The notes: generated by a model from the sequence alone, not told the origin. A DNA stretch of 57,763 nucleotides from an uncultured Bacteroidales bacterium (GCA_947169105.1 CAMVOL010000014.1:1-57763), one strand, 5' to 3'; counted from the first letter of the stretch, positions 7,711-15,574 are shown. A program made the numbers and translations.

Positions 7711-9129
7711 ATGCTAAAAAGAACCTTTACACTCCTTGCAATTATGCTGCTGTTCGTGGCAGCCTCAGCGCAGACGGTGACGCTGATTTTCACCGGACGT
7801 GATGCTAACAACCAGAGGATGCCCCTAGACAGCGTGGTCATTAATAACCAGACGAAAGGCTGGGGCGAAACCCTCGTGTGGCCTGACACCATATTGACAA
7901 TGCAGAACGGGACCGGCATTGACGAAACCGTCGCCAACGACGGTTTGGGATTGTTCCAGAACAATCCGAACCCGTTCAACGGCACCACCGCCGTCAACCT
8001 GACGGTGACGGACGCAGGCGCGGTGACATTGGAAATCGCGGATGTTTATGGACGTATGGTAGAGACGTGGTGTACCGCGTCTCTACCATCAGGTATAAAT
8101 CAATTCCGCGTCACCCTGTCCGCCACTGGCACCTACATTTTGACCGCCCGCCAAAACGGAAAATCGTCGTCCGTGAAAATGGTGTGCAACGGCATGGGGG
8201 ACGGCAACCGGATTGAATATGCGGGTATTGTAGAGACGATGTGCACATCGTCTCTACCGATATCCGCCACCCCCAAAACACACACCCGCGGTCTCACCAA
8301 CAACCTGTTCGATCTTGGCGATGAGATGGAATACGTTGGTTTTGCCACCATCAACGGAGGGGTGGTGGAGAGCCGACACGTGACGCAGGCGCAGAACGCT
8401 TCGGAAACGATTGTGCTGACGTTTGATGTGGCGCAGGTCAATATGGACGGTCAACCCTGCTACGGAACCCCTTCTGTGACCGACATTGACGGCAACGTCT
8501 ATAACACGGTGATGATCGGCACGCAATGCTGGATGAAGGAGAACCTGCGCACTACTAAATATACTGACAACACTCCCATACCTTTGGCCGATACGGTCAG
8601 TTACACTGAACCTTACCGTCACGTCCCCGACAATGACGAGGCCAACGTTGCCGCCTATGGTTACCTATATAATTGGGCTGCGGTAATGCATTCGGAAGCT
8701 TCTTCCGAAACCAATCCCAGTGGCGTTCAAGGTATCTGCCCCAATGGTTGGCATGTACCGAGCGATGCGGAGTGGACTCAACTGACAGACTATGTGAGCA
8801 GTCATAGCGAGTATTGGTGCGGCAGTGACCCAAGCGACATCGCCAAGTCTTTAGCCGCAGACACAGGATGGGGAGAAGAGAATGACGAATGTACAATTGG
8901 TTACAACCTTAATGCTAACAACGCTACAGGATTTTCGGCATTGCCTGCGGGTTGCTTCAACACCAGTGGCGAATACCTCTATTTTGGCCAATCCATCTAC
9001 ATCTGGAGCTCTACTGCCAATACTGAATATTATGCGTACACCCGCTATTTGGGCTTTGGCCGCACCGACGTGTACCGCAGCTACCGCTATAAAAAGTTCA
9101 GTGGTTCTGTCCGCTGCCTTCGGGATTAA
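7711..9129 (+). CDS. Secreted protein with FISUMP (Fib_succ_major) domain
   Basis: 472 residues. A signal peptide (LLFVAASAQ) is followed by a T9SS-type-A-like beta-sandwich segment (FQNNPNPFNGTTAVNLTV, about residues 85-160). The C-terminal Fibrobacter succinogenes major paralogous domain starts at about residue 257 (VTDIDGNVYNTVMIGTQCWM), includes NGWHVPSDAEWTQL, and ends SGSVRCLRD. FISUMP proteins are exported or lipoprotein surface proteins of unknown role. Oddity: two palindromic repeats (8058-8087 and 8230-8257) are inserted in the same reading frame and encode VETWCTASLP and VETMCTSSLP. A terminator follows at 9150. The sorting-like segment is internal rather than C-terminal, so T9SS export is uncertain. 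Confidence 0.85.
   Translation: MLKRTFTLLAIMLLFVAASAQTVTLIFTGRDANNQRMPLDSVVINNQTKGWGETLVWPDTILTMQNGTGIDETVANDGLGLFQNNPNPFNGTTAVNLTVTDAGAVTLEIADVYGRMVETWCTASLPSGINQFRVTLSATGTYILTARQNGKSSSVKMVCNGMGDGNRIEYAGIVETMCTSSLPISATPKTHTRGLTNNLFDLGDEMEYVGFATINGGVVESRHVTQAQNASETIVLTFDVAQVNMDGQPCYGTPSVTDIDGNVYNTVMIGTQCWMKENLRTTKYTDNTPIPLADTVSYTEPYRHVPDNDEANVAAYGYLYNWAAVMHSEASSETNPSGVQGICPNGWHVPSDAEWTQLTDYVSSHSEYWCGSDPSDIAKSLAADTGWGEENDECTIGYNLNANNATGFSALPAGCFNTSGEYLYFGQSIYIWSSTANTEYYAYTRYLGFGRTDVYRSYRYKKFSGSVRCLRD
8058..8087. repeat. Palindromic repeat (GTAGAGACG family) inside coding sequence, copy 1
   Basis: The arms GGTAGAGACG and CGTCTCTACC surround a 10-bp centre that also pairs (GGT/ACC). Read in frame it encodes VETWCTASLP. 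It diverges from the 3298 and 8230 copies only in the centre. Confidence 0.85.
8230..8257. repeat. Palindromic repeat (GTAGAGACG family) inside coding sequence, copy 2
   Basis: A perfect 28-bp palindrome identical to the intergenic copy at 3298-3325. Read in frame it encodes VETMCTSSLP, in the same phase as copy 1. Confidence 0.88.
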
Positions 9130-9149
9130 ACTAAAATTTCAGAATTGAG

Positions 9150-9186
9150 AACGGGAGTTTCTGCGGAAGAGTGGGACTCCCGTTTT
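9150..9186 (+). terminator. Rho-independent terminator after the FISUMP gene
   Basis: The stem AACGGGAGT / ACTCCCGTT is followed by TTGTTT, about 20 nt after the stop codon. The loop is 17 nt. Confidence 0.75.
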
Positions 9187-9212
9187 GTTTAGTTGAGAGT
9201 TAAAAGTTGGAG

Positions 9213-9234
9213 CCGTCTGCGTCCTCGCAGACGG
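9213..9234. repeat. Perfect 9-bp hairpin CCGTCTGCG-TCCT-CGCAGACGG
   Basis: A perfect stem with a tetraloop in the gap before the RelB gene. It is not followed by a T run, so it is not a clear terminator; it may be a small dispersed repeat. Confidence 0.6.
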
Positions 9235-9300
9235 GAAAAGAAGGAAGAAATTATGTGAAAAAAAGCGTAATTTTGATATTATTTTGCTATCTAAATAAAA

Positions 9301-9316
9301 TAAATTTGTATCTTTG
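9301..9316 (+). promoter_or_regulatory. Tandem TAnnTTTG elements before the toxin-antitoxin pair
   Basis: TAAATTTG (9301-9308) is followed directly by TATCTTTG (9309-9316), 26 nt before the ATG at 9342. This decides the RelB start, since the longer in-frame reading from 9207 runs through the promoter and a hairpin. Confidence 0.65.
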
Positions 9317-9341
9317 CAGCGCAAATTTAAATCAATTTGAA

Positions 9342-9632
9342 ATGCCACAAGTGTCAATGACGGTGAGGATGGACTCACAACTGAAAACGATGTTTGACGC
9401 ACTTTGCGCCGAATTTGGAATGAGCGTGAACACGGCCATCAATGTGTTTGCAAGAACGGTGGTACAACGCAGATGCATCCCGTTTGAAATCCGGGCGGAT
9501 GAGAAAAAATCCGTTGCCGAAAGGATGGCCGCATTCCACAATATGCGGGAATGGGCTGAAAATGGCAATACCCCAGAATTGTCATTGGAGGAAATCAACG
9601 AAGAAATTGAAAAAGCCCGCTCTGGAAAATGA
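9342..9632 (+). CDS. RelB/DinJ family antitoxin
   Basis: 96 residues. The N-terminus, MPQVSMTVRMDSQLKTMFDA, is the ribbon-helix-helix strand and helix of RelB/DinJ antitoxins, and the next helix includes FGMSVNTAINVFARTVV. The acidic C-terminal tail (ELSLEEINEEIEKARSGK) is the expected toxin-neutralising part. Such antitoxins bind their own promoter and the partner toxin. The gene overlaps the PIN toxin gene by 4 bp (ATGA), indicating translational coupling. Start choice follows the promoter at 9301-9316. Confidence 0.88.
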   Translation: MPQVSMTVRMDSQLKTMFDALCAEFGMSVNTAINVFARTVVQRRCIPFEIRADEKKSVAERMAAFHNMREWAENGNTPELSLEEINEEIEKARSGK

Positions 9633-10042
9633 AAGTGTTTGCTGTCTTCGACACCAATGTCATCGTGTCGGCCATGATTACGAACAATTCCGAATCCGCC
9701 ACGGTAAAAGTACTTGAACAGGTGGTAAAGGGTCGGATAGTCCCTTTGTTCAAAGAAGAGATTCTTTCAGAGTATCAAGCCGTGTTGCATCGCAGCAAGT
9801 TCAATTTGCGGGAGGAGGATATTTTGAACCTGTTTGAATTGTTGTTCGAAAATGGATGCTGGGCAAACAGAAAAGCTACCGAATTTTCATTTCCCGATGC
9901 AGATGACGTTGTTTTCTTTGAAGTCTCAATGTCGAAAGAAGGTGCTTTCCTCATCACTGGAAACACCAAGCATTTCCCTAAAGTTCCCACTGTTGTCACC
10001 CCTGCGGAAATGTTGGAATTTCTGGGGCAGTCGGAAACATAA
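9629..10042 (+). CDS. PIN-domain toxin of a toxin-antitoxin pair (COG1569-like)
   Basis: 137 residues. The PIN fold begins MKVFAVFDTNVIVSAMI, with the first catalytic Asp at residue 8. Further acidic residues are in EEILSEYQAVL, FPDADDVVFFEV and the C-terminal ITGNTKHF segment, the arrangement seen in the family annotated as putative TA toxin component, PIN family. PIN toxins are Mg-dependent ribonucleases. It is cotranscribed with, and overlaps, the RelB-type antitoxin gene. A RelB antitoxin with a PIN rather than RelE toxin is a known alternative pairing. The next gene starts 12 bp downstream and may be read on the same transcript. Confidence 0.88.
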   Translation: MKVFAVFDTNVIVSAMITNNSESATVKVLEQVVKGRIVPLFKEEILSEYQAVLHRSKFNLREEDILNLFELLFENGCWANRKATEFSFPDADDVVFFEVSMSKEGAFLITGNTKHFPKVPTVVTPAEMLEFLGQSET

Positions 10043-10054
10043 AATCTACAAACT

Positions 10055-11473
10055 ATGCCTTACACTCACGAACAAATCGCCGAAATTGTCGCCGCCCAGC
10101 GCAAGTTTTTCCGCACGGGCGCGACGTTGCCGATAAAATGGAGAATCCAGCAGCTCAAGAGACTGAAGGCTGCGGTGATCGCCCACGCCACCGATTTTGA
10201 GGACGCGCTGGCTGCTGACCTCGGACGCAGCCGCGTGGAAGCCTACCTCTGCGATGTGGGCCCCACCATCTTGGAAATCAACGAAATGATACGGGGCCTT
10301 CGCCGCTGGGCTCGCCCCGAAACCCACTTTAGCGGACTGTTGTGCTTCCCCAGCACTACCACTAAAGTCTATAAGATGCCCTACGGCGTGTCGCTGGTCA
10401 TCAGTCCGTTCAACTTCCCGATACTGCTTACTATCGGCGTGGTGGCGGCGGCGATGTGCGGCGGCAACACCGTGGTGGTGAAGTCCAGCAGCAAGTCGGC
10501 GGCCTGCACGGAAGTGCTCAAAAGCTTCTTTGCGGAGGTGTTTCCGCCCGAGTACGTCACCCTCATCGACGGCGGGCACGATGTGGCGGATAGGTGCCTC
10601 GCGCAGCGGTTCGACAAGATTTTCTACACCGGTTCGCCCGCCGTGGGCAGGCACGTGCTGGCCGCCGCCGCCGACAACCTCACTCCCGTGGCATTGGAAC
10701 TGGGCGGTGAAACCGGCAACTGGTGTGTGGTGCGCCGCGATGCCGACCTTGCCGACGCGGCCCGCAAAATCGCCTTCTTCAAACTGTGCAATGCTGGACA
10801 AATCTGCATCAATATCAACCAGATAGCGGTGGCGGAGGAGGTGGCGGAACCTTTTTTGGAGGAGCTGAAAAAGGCCTTCACAGCACAAATCGGCGAAAAT
10901 CCGATTGAGAATCCCGAGTACCCGAAACTGATCACCGAGGCCGCTTACGACAAGTGCTCCGCGTTGGCCGACGAGTACCGCGCCCGCATCGTCTTCGGCG
11001 GCGTGGGCGACCGTGCCGTGCGCCGTTACGCCCCCACCCTCATCTACCCTGTGGACAAGGACGAACCGATTGTGCGGCGCGAGCTTTTCAACCCGCTGCT
11101 GCCGGTGGTGCCTTTCCCCGACAAAGAGGCGGACACCTTGATGGAGACCATCGCCGACCGCGAGCATCCGTTGGCGATGTACGTGTTCACTAAGGATATG
11201 CGCTGGGCGAAGCGGGTGATGCGGACCCAGCAGTATGGCGGCGGCTGCATCAACGAGGTGTGCATCCATCTGATGGTGAAGGGCGTACCCTTCAATGGCA
11301 CAGGTCATTCGGGGATGGGGGCGTACCACGGGGAGTGGGGCTTCCGCGAGTTCACGCACCCGCAGACCGTCCTCAAAGGCCGCACCTTCTTCAACCTTTC
11401 CTTGCGCGAACATCCTTACAGCGGCAAAGCAGGGGAGAGGAAGCTGAAGTTGCTGAAATGGTTTGAGCGGTAG
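10055..11473 (+). CDS. Aldehyde dehydrogenase family protein
   Basis: 472 residues covering the whole ALDH fold. Visible motifs are the cofactor-binding segment VISPFNFPILLTIGVVAAA, the glycine motif FYTGSPAVGRHV, the general base Glu in LELGGETGN (about residue 219) and the catalytic Cys251 in NAGQICININQ. The C-terminal AMYVFTKD segment is also present. Length and the position of the catalytic Cys match the class 3-like ALDHs (fatty aldehyde or coniferyl aldehyde type), cytoplasmic NAD(P)-dependent enzymes oxidising an aldehyde to the acid. The substrate cannot be deduced. It follows the toxin gene by 12 bp, with no clear promoter of its own seen in that space. Confidence 0.92.
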   Translation: MPYTHEQIAEIVAAQRKFFRTGATLPIKWRIQQLKRLKAAVIAHATDFEDALAADLGRSRVEAYLCDVGPTILEINEMIRGLRRWARPETHFSGLLCFPSTTTKVYKMPYGVSLVISPFNFPILLTIGVVAAAMCGGNTVVVKSSSKSAACTEVLKSFFAEVFPPEYVTLIDGGHDVADRCLAQRFDKIFYTGSPAVGRHVLAAAADNLTPVALELGGETGNWCVVRRDADLADAARKIAFFKLCNAGQICININQIAVAEEVAEPFLEELKKAFTAQIGENPIENPEYPKLITEAAYDKCSALADEYRARIVFGGVGDRAVRRYAPTLIYPVDKDEPIVRRELFNPLLPVVPFPDKEADTLMETIADREHPLAMYVFTKDMRWAKRVMRTQQYGGGCINEVCIHLMVKGVPFNGTGHSGMGAYHGEWGFREFTHPQTVLKGRTFFNLSLREHPYSGKAGERKLKLLKWFER

Positions 11474-11623
11474 AGGTGGCTTTGTGAATTTTACTTTTTA
11501 CATATAATTAATATCCGAAAATTTCGCATTAAATCCTAATTTATTTTTAAATAAAATTGTATATTATTAATATACAATAAAATAAAATTTTATCATTTGT
11601 TTAAAATTTTGTTTTCTTTATTA

Positions 11624-11631
11624 TATCTTTG
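11624..11631 (+). promoter_or_regulatory. TAnnTTTG promoter for the 11661 gene
   Basis: TATCTTTG lies 30 nt before the ATG at 11661. The preceding 130 bp are strikingly AT-rich (repeated AATAAAATT, TATTATTAATATAC), unlike the flanking genes. Confidence 0.6.
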
Positions 11632-11660
11632 TAGCCGGAATTTTATTACGAACGATAAAT

Positions 11661-12152
11661 ATGAAAGGTATGGAAGAGTTGAATGATAAAAAAACAGAAG
11701 ATGATACTTGGCAAAAAATATTTGACCAATTGTTCCCACCATGGAATCGAATTTTAGAATCTGTGACAAACCTCTCTACCTTTAGCTTATTTGATAAGAT
11801 TGGCATAGAAATAGATCACACTTTCCAAGAAGCGTGGTTCGGGGATAGGGAACGTCAAGTGATAGGCGCTGATGTTATTATGGTTTCAACCACTTCTGAC
11901 GTTGTTGTGGTGAATGTTAAGACTGATGTGAAGTATGATGATGTGGACGATTTTCTCAAACAGATGGAAAATTTCAAAGAACGCTTCCGTGAGTTTAAGG
12001 ATAAGACGGTCTATGTGGCTGTTGCCGCCATCAAATTCGACGGCAGCAGCGACATCTACGCCAAAAAGAATGGGGTTTTCGTCCTACGCGCTAATAGCGA
12101 GTCTGTCTTTAAGTTAGACGACCTACCGGAGGAGCAGCGGCGCAAATACTGA
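11661..12152 (+). CDS. Small PD-(D/E)XK-like protein (DUF3782-like)
   Basis: 163 residues. The middle reads ERQVIGADVIMVSTTSDVVV followed by VNVKTDVKYDDVDDFL. The pattern D-x-x-x ... V-x-V-K-T, with a helix after it, resembles the D...(E/N)xK core of small PD-(D/E)XK nuclease-like proteins annotated DUF3782. The acidic position before the Lys is Asn here (VNVKT), so the nuclease site may be incomplete. An N-terminal helix (EDDTWQKIFDQLFPPWNRIL) precedes it. No partner gene is adjacent; it converges on the lipoprotein gene 42 bp away. The AT-rich upstream region may mark acquired DNA. Family call is moderate, function unknown. Confidence 0.6.
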   Translation: MKGMEELNDKKTEDDTWQKIFDQLFPPWNRILESVTNLSTFSLFDKIGIEIDHTFQEAWFGDRERQVIGADVIMVSTTSDVVVVNVKTDVKYDDVDDFLKQMENFKERFREFKDKTVYVAVAAIKFDGSSDIYAKKNGVFVLRANSESVFKLDDLPEEQRRKY

Positions 12153-12193
12153 TGGGACAATGAAAACCTCAGAATGGAATCAATAAAGTTGTT

Positions 12194-12559
12194 CTATTCG
12201 GCTGATTTCCCTAAACTGCTGACGGGAAAGTTCAGGGTATAGGTCGAACCAATACCCACGGTGACATTGTACGTCTCCTTGGTCGGGTACAAAAGATAGC
12301 CGGTTGATTGTTGGACAAACACCACGTGAGTCACATTAGCGGAAACGGAGTAGGTTTTGCTGTTGTGCCCTTGAATGGAACCTTGTAGCACGTCGTCAAT
12401 ATAAATCTCGTAAGGATTGTTTGACTGCGAGACCATTTTGATGAAACCGACTCCATTCGTGGCCAACTCTGCCAATGATTCTTCATCGCCATATTTGGTA
12501 CAACCACTTAGAAAACAAAGGGTACAAACAACAAGAATATAGGAAATGATTCTTTTCAT
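12194..12559 (-). CDS. Small lipoprotein, unknown function
   Basis: 121 residues. A lipoprotein signal peptide with lipobox LSGC (Cys20) is followed by about 100 residues rich in beta-strand (GFIKMVSQSNNPYEIYIDD, then YSVSANVTHVVFVQQS). The strand pattern with a short Gly turn recalls small PEGA-like or carboxypeptidase-regulatory-like domains, but no clear family is recognised. It is the last gene of a four-gene minus-strand run whose products all carry export signals, so it probably sits on the inner face of the outer membrane or at the cell surface. Confidence 0.65.
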   Translation of the reverse strand: MKRIISYILVVCTLCFLSGCTKYGDEESLAELATNGVGFIKMVSQSNNPYEIYIDDVLQGSIQGHNSKTYSVSANVTHVVFVQQSTGYLLYPTKETYNVTVGIGSTYTLNFPVSSLGKSAE

Positions 12560-12612
12560 AATACTTTGGTTTTAGAAATGTTATATGGTAATTTTTGATG
12601 GGTGGTGCTGTT

Positions 12613-13665
12613 CTACTGCCACGACAATCCGATGACGAACCGTACGCCAATATTGTTGTTGTTCCATGTGAAGGAGGTTGAGCCGGGCGTCAGTTGTGAG
12701 CTAGGCAAACTACAGGAAGCCATCAGGTCATTGCCATCCAAAGTCAAATCGTCATGGTCCCAAAATTTCACGACGTAGTTATTTCCAAAGGTCAATGTCT
12801 GGTTCACAGGGGTCCAAGTGACAGGGAAATCTGATTCTGCGGTGTTGTCTTTCACACCACTTTGATAGAGCACGGTGGTGCCGCCCGATTCAGTTAGGGT
12901 GAAGAAAATGTCGGGGTCGGCTCCTGTGAATGTCCCTGTATCCCATGAGGCATTATTGCCGTCCAACATTGGAATGTTTTCCAATCGTAACCACGTGATA
13001 GTGAATGAAGTGGGGGATGTTAAGGTGAAATTTCTTGTATAAACATCCGATTGGTTATTTGCATTGTAGGCAATTAATTGCAGAGTGTAGGATCCGGACT
13101 GGGTACAATTGAACGAGGGATTCTTATTGGTGCTTGTGGTTGAGGTGTAGTCGGGTTTGGTAAGCGTCCATTTGTAATGCGTGGCATTTGTGGAGGTGTT
13201 GGTGCAGCTAATAGTGGAGGGTGCGTACGAACCATTGCTGCTACTGAAGTTGAACGAGGCCGTAGGCGGAAGGGTCGGATCAACCGGGGGATCGGGATCT
13301 ACAGGATTTTCCGTATCAATGTCTATGTGAAACTCCTTAACGGCTGTACTCATGTCCCCTTTTCGATTATAAACATTGAGTCTCAGACTGTAGTCCCCTG
13401 TTTCAGTGCAAGTAAAAATAGGATTCTTTTCGTATGAAAATAGGAGCAGGCCGTGTGAATTAGGAGAAATAAACTCCCACTCGTAATCATAAGCATTTGA
13501 TGAGTAATTGTAGGTACTAACTGTAACATAATCAGTTATATAGCCAACTCCATCTTGCCATGTTTGGTGCTGGGTAAGGTAGTAATCGAAAGCAGCTACG
13601 GGTTCTTTTCTGCACGAACTGAACAAAACGGCCACGAGGCCCAAAAGCAAAAACGTCTTTTTCAT
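12613..13665 (-). CDS. PKD-domain lipoprotein
   Basis: 350 residues. The lipoprotein signal has lipobox FSSC (Cys18). Two PKD-like domains follow: about residues 25-115 (YDYEWEFISPNSHGLLLFSY) and about 130-220 (PTASFNFSSSNGSYAPSTIS, HYKWTLTKPDYTSTTS). They are joined by a Pro-rich linker (NPVDPDPPVDPTLPP). The last 120 residues (TITWLRLENIPMLDG, PDIFFTLTESGGTTVLYQSG, WDHDDLTLDGNDLMASC) look like a C2-type beta-sandwich with an Asp-rich loop that could bind Ca2+. A surface binding or scaffold role is plausible but not shown. It lies 24 bp downstream of the next upstream gene, suggesting one operon. Confidence 0.8.
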   Translation of the reverse strand: MKKTFLLLGLVAVLFSSCRKEPVAAFDYYLTQHQTWQDGVGYITDYVTVSTYNYSSNAYDYEWEFISPNSHGLLLFSYEKNPIFTCTETGDYSLRLNVYNRKGDMSTAVKEFHIDIDTENPVDPDPPVDPTLPPTASFNFSSSNGSYAPSTISCTNTSTNATHYKWTLTKPDYTSTTSTNKNPSFNCTQSGSYTLQLIAYNANNQSDVYTRNFTLTSPTSFTITWLRLENIPMLDGNNASWDTGTFTGADPDIFFTLTESGGTTVLYQSGVKDNTAESDFPVTWTPVNQTLTFGNNYVVKFWDHDDLTLDGNDLMASCSLPSSQLTPGSTSFTWNNNNIGVRFVIGLSWQ

Positions 13666-13689
13666 TTTTATGATTTTAATTATTAATTT

Positions 13690-14895
13690 TTAACTCTTAA
13701 CTTTCAACTCTTTAAATGCGTACCGGAAGCCCAGATTCAGACCCCAGTCGAAATAGTGGGCGGTGTACCCCGATGCGAACAGAAGCCCGTATCCAGGACG
13801 AAAATCAACTTGCAGAGCAATAGGAATTTCGAATATATACTCCAATCCGAAAATCAGGTTTACGCCCGCTTTCCCGTTCCCCTGCCGATATCTTGGCCAC
13901 TGGGAAGTATAGGATTCGTATAGATAGTAGGGATAGGAATTTCTGAAATGCCACCCGAGGGACAGACCTCCGCCCGCCAAGCCGTAAAGGCCGGCCACAA
14001 AATGATCCTGATGGACGAAGTTTACATCGAACTCTAATGTGTATGGTGTTGTGAAATATCCGTAGGATTCCCATTGGTAGGTGAAGTTATTATAATAGTT
14101 GTTCCAGTTATACATCTCGTATAGTTGAGTTCCGGAGGCAGCTGTCGCCTTCACTCCCAATTCCATGATTACAGCAAATTTTGTGGAAGGGAAAACCTTG
14201 AGTGAAAGGCCGTTCAGACTTCCGGCTACAAGTCCGAAGCTGCTTCTGTATGGTTTGGTTACGTCCTTGTCGTCCATCACGCGGCCATTTGGCTGCGGCT
14301 GTGGTTGCGGCGCAGTGGCTGTCGGCTGCGGATGTGGGGCGTTGGACGGGGTAGGGGAGGAGGTGCTGTTCTTTGATGTATCAGTTTTTGCTTTTTCAGC
14401 TGGTGCCGATTGGCTGGCGGGGCTTACAGGCGGTTTTACGGCGGGATTGCTCTGCTGCGCCATCGGCTGGAGGTTGCTGGCCGGGACATTGGCCGGCTTG
14501 GAACTCCATACGCATCTGACAAAGTCCTCCTTGTTGTAACTCGCTGCGCGAATTTTTCCGTTCTTGAAATTCAAGTCGTAAAACCGAAACTCACCGCGCA
14601 CTTTTTCGCCTGTCCAGTACCAGCCGTCGGCGAAGTCCATCTCATAGCGGTGGCTATACATGATTTGCAGTTCCCCGAGGGTGGGAAGCCGCCATCCTTC
14701 TCCTTTGCAGCCGCATGCGCTCACGGCAGCGGGCCGCAGCATCCGACTCACTTCGTCGTACGGTGTGGTATAAAGGTCTGCCGTCCCGGGTACGGCCACA
14801 ACTCCTTGTGGCGGCTGTACGGATGTCTCGTCGTTTTGTGCGAATAGTCCAAAGAAACTGCCCAATATCAGAATCAAGGTGCTGACTTTCTTCAT
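13690..14895 (-). CDS. Outer-membrane beta-barrel protein with N-terminal Lcl/FISUMP-like domain
   Basis: 401 residues. The signal peptide ends FFGLFAQ. An N-terminal domain includes GWRLPTLGELQIMYSHRYEM and ends DFVRCVWSS; the RLPT-x-x-E-L and C-V-W elements are those of Lcl/DUF1566 and FISUMP domains. A Pro/Gln/Ala-rich linker follows (about residues 145-205). The C-terminal half is rich in aromatic residues and alternating strands and ends in YAFKELKVKS, consistent with a small beta-barrel. It is 18 bp from the upstream gene and 24 bp from the downstream one. Function unknown; outer-membrane location inferred. Confidence 0.7.
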   Translation of the reverse strand: MKKVSTLILILGSFFGLFAQNDETSVQPPQGVVAVPGTADLYTTPYDEVSRMLRPAAVSACGCKGEGWRLPTLGELQIMYSHRYEMDFADGWYWTGEKVRGEFRFYDLNFKNGKIRAASYNKEDFVRCVWSSKPANVPASNLQPMAQQSNPAVKPPVSPASQSAPAEKAKTDTSKNSTSSPTPSNAPHPQPTATAPQPQPQPNGRVMDDKDVTKPYRSSFGLVAGSLNGLSLKVFPSTKFAVIMELGVKATAASGTQLYEMYNWNNYYNNFTYQWESYGYFTTPYTLEFDVNFVHQDHFVAGLYGLAGGGLSLGWHFRNSYPYYLYESYTSQWPRYRQGNGKAGVNLIFGLEYIFEIPIALQVDFRPGYGLLFASGYTAHYFDWGLNLGFRYAFKELKVKS

Positions 14896-14913
14896 TTTAT
14901 AATCTTTTGAATA

Positions 14914-15399
14914 CTAGTTGATGTATATGTTAGCAATCATCTGTGTCCCTGCGGCAAATTCGGCCCTCTCTCCTTTTATGCATAAAAACAATAGTCCCAC
15001 AGGGAAGGTCACAATGCCGAAGAATACACCGCAACCGATGGCTGCATTACGGCGATTTTGTCCCGTAACCGTCCGCTCGTCACCCACCAAAGGCCACACC
15101 TGACCATAGATGTCGGTGGTGCTGACCGGCTTGGCTGAAACGGTGGCGGGAACTCCCAACCCGTGCCGCTTCTGGTAGTGGATGTCCATATTGACCGGAG
15201 TGCCGGCGGCAATCAGAATGTTGCCGTTGTAATACACATCCGAACTCACGACAGCACTGTGGGACAACAGGTATGAGTCATCGCTGTTGATGTCATTTAC
15301 TACGATGATTCCCACTGGAAGAGTCTGTTGTGCTATGCCAGGAAGACAACCGAACAGCAGGACGAGTGCATAAAGTAGTTGTTTTACTGTTTTTTTCAT
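14914..15399 (-). CDS. Exported protein of unknown function
   Basis: 161 residues. The signal peptide ends GIAQQ. A soluble part contains GVPATVSAKPVSTTDIYGQV, and a hydrophobic stretch (CGVFFGIVTFPVGLLFLCIKG) lies near residues 117-138. The short end is EFAAGTQMIANIYIN. No family is recognised. It is the first gene of the minus-strand envelope run and begins 55 nt downstream of the structured RNA candidate at 15454-15565, which could be its leader or an independent RNA. Confidence 0.6.
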   Translation of the reverse strand: MKKTVKQLLYALVLLFGCLPGIAQQTLPVGIIVVNDINSDDSYLLSHSAVVSSDVYYNGNILIAAGTPVNMDIHYQKRHGLGVPATVSAKPVSTTDIYGQVWPLVGDERTVTGQNRRNAAIGCGVFFGIVTFPVGLLFLCIKGERAEFAAGTQMIANIYIN

Positions 15400-15453
15400 A
15401 CTATAGATGTTCTTTTGGAATAGGGCATAAAAAATTCGCGAACTTCATTTGTT

Positions 15454-15565
15454 GATACTGAGGCTCTGGTAAACCCTTAATGCAAACAAGAAAGCTCACG
15501 AATTCCGCGTGAGCGTCGTGCTTCTTTGTGCATTAAGATGTTGAAATTTACCAGATTTCAGTATC
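15454..15565 (-). ncRNA. 112-nt self-complementary RNA candidate, possibly 6S-like
   Basis: On the minus strand the RNA would begin GATACTGA and end TCAGTATC, and the two ends pair. Moving inward the pairs are CTGGTAAA/TTTACCAG, then CTTAATGCA/TGCATTAAG after an asymmetric bubble (about 9 nt against 2 nt), then CAAAGAAGC with GCTTTCTTG (imperfect). A terminal hairpin has the stem GCTCACG/CGTGAGC. A TATCTTTG promoter element (15574-15567) stands right before the 5' end. A rod-like RNA of this length with one large asymmetric bubble and its own promoter fits 6S RNA; the Bacteroidetes 6S-Flavo family has about this size. A MITE or the leader of the downstream operon are alternatives. Confidence 0.55.
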
Positions 15566-15566
15566 G

Positions 15567-15574
15567 CAAAGATA
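15567..15574 (-). promoter_or_regulatory. TAnnTTTG promoter of the structured RNA
   Basis: TATCTTTG on the minus strand ends 1-2 nt before GATACTG, the predicted RNA 5' end, as expected for a -7 element. Confidence 0.6.

Noticed and set aside
9207-9341. 45-codon N-terminal extension of the RelB antitoxin
   Set aside because: The stretch contains a hairpin and two TAnnTTTG promoter elements, and the RelB fold starts at the ATG at 9342.
15454-15565. MITE with terminal inverted repeats instead of an RNA gene
   Set aside because: Possible, but nested pairing along the whole length plus a promoter placed at the exact 5' end favours an RNA; no target duplication is visible.
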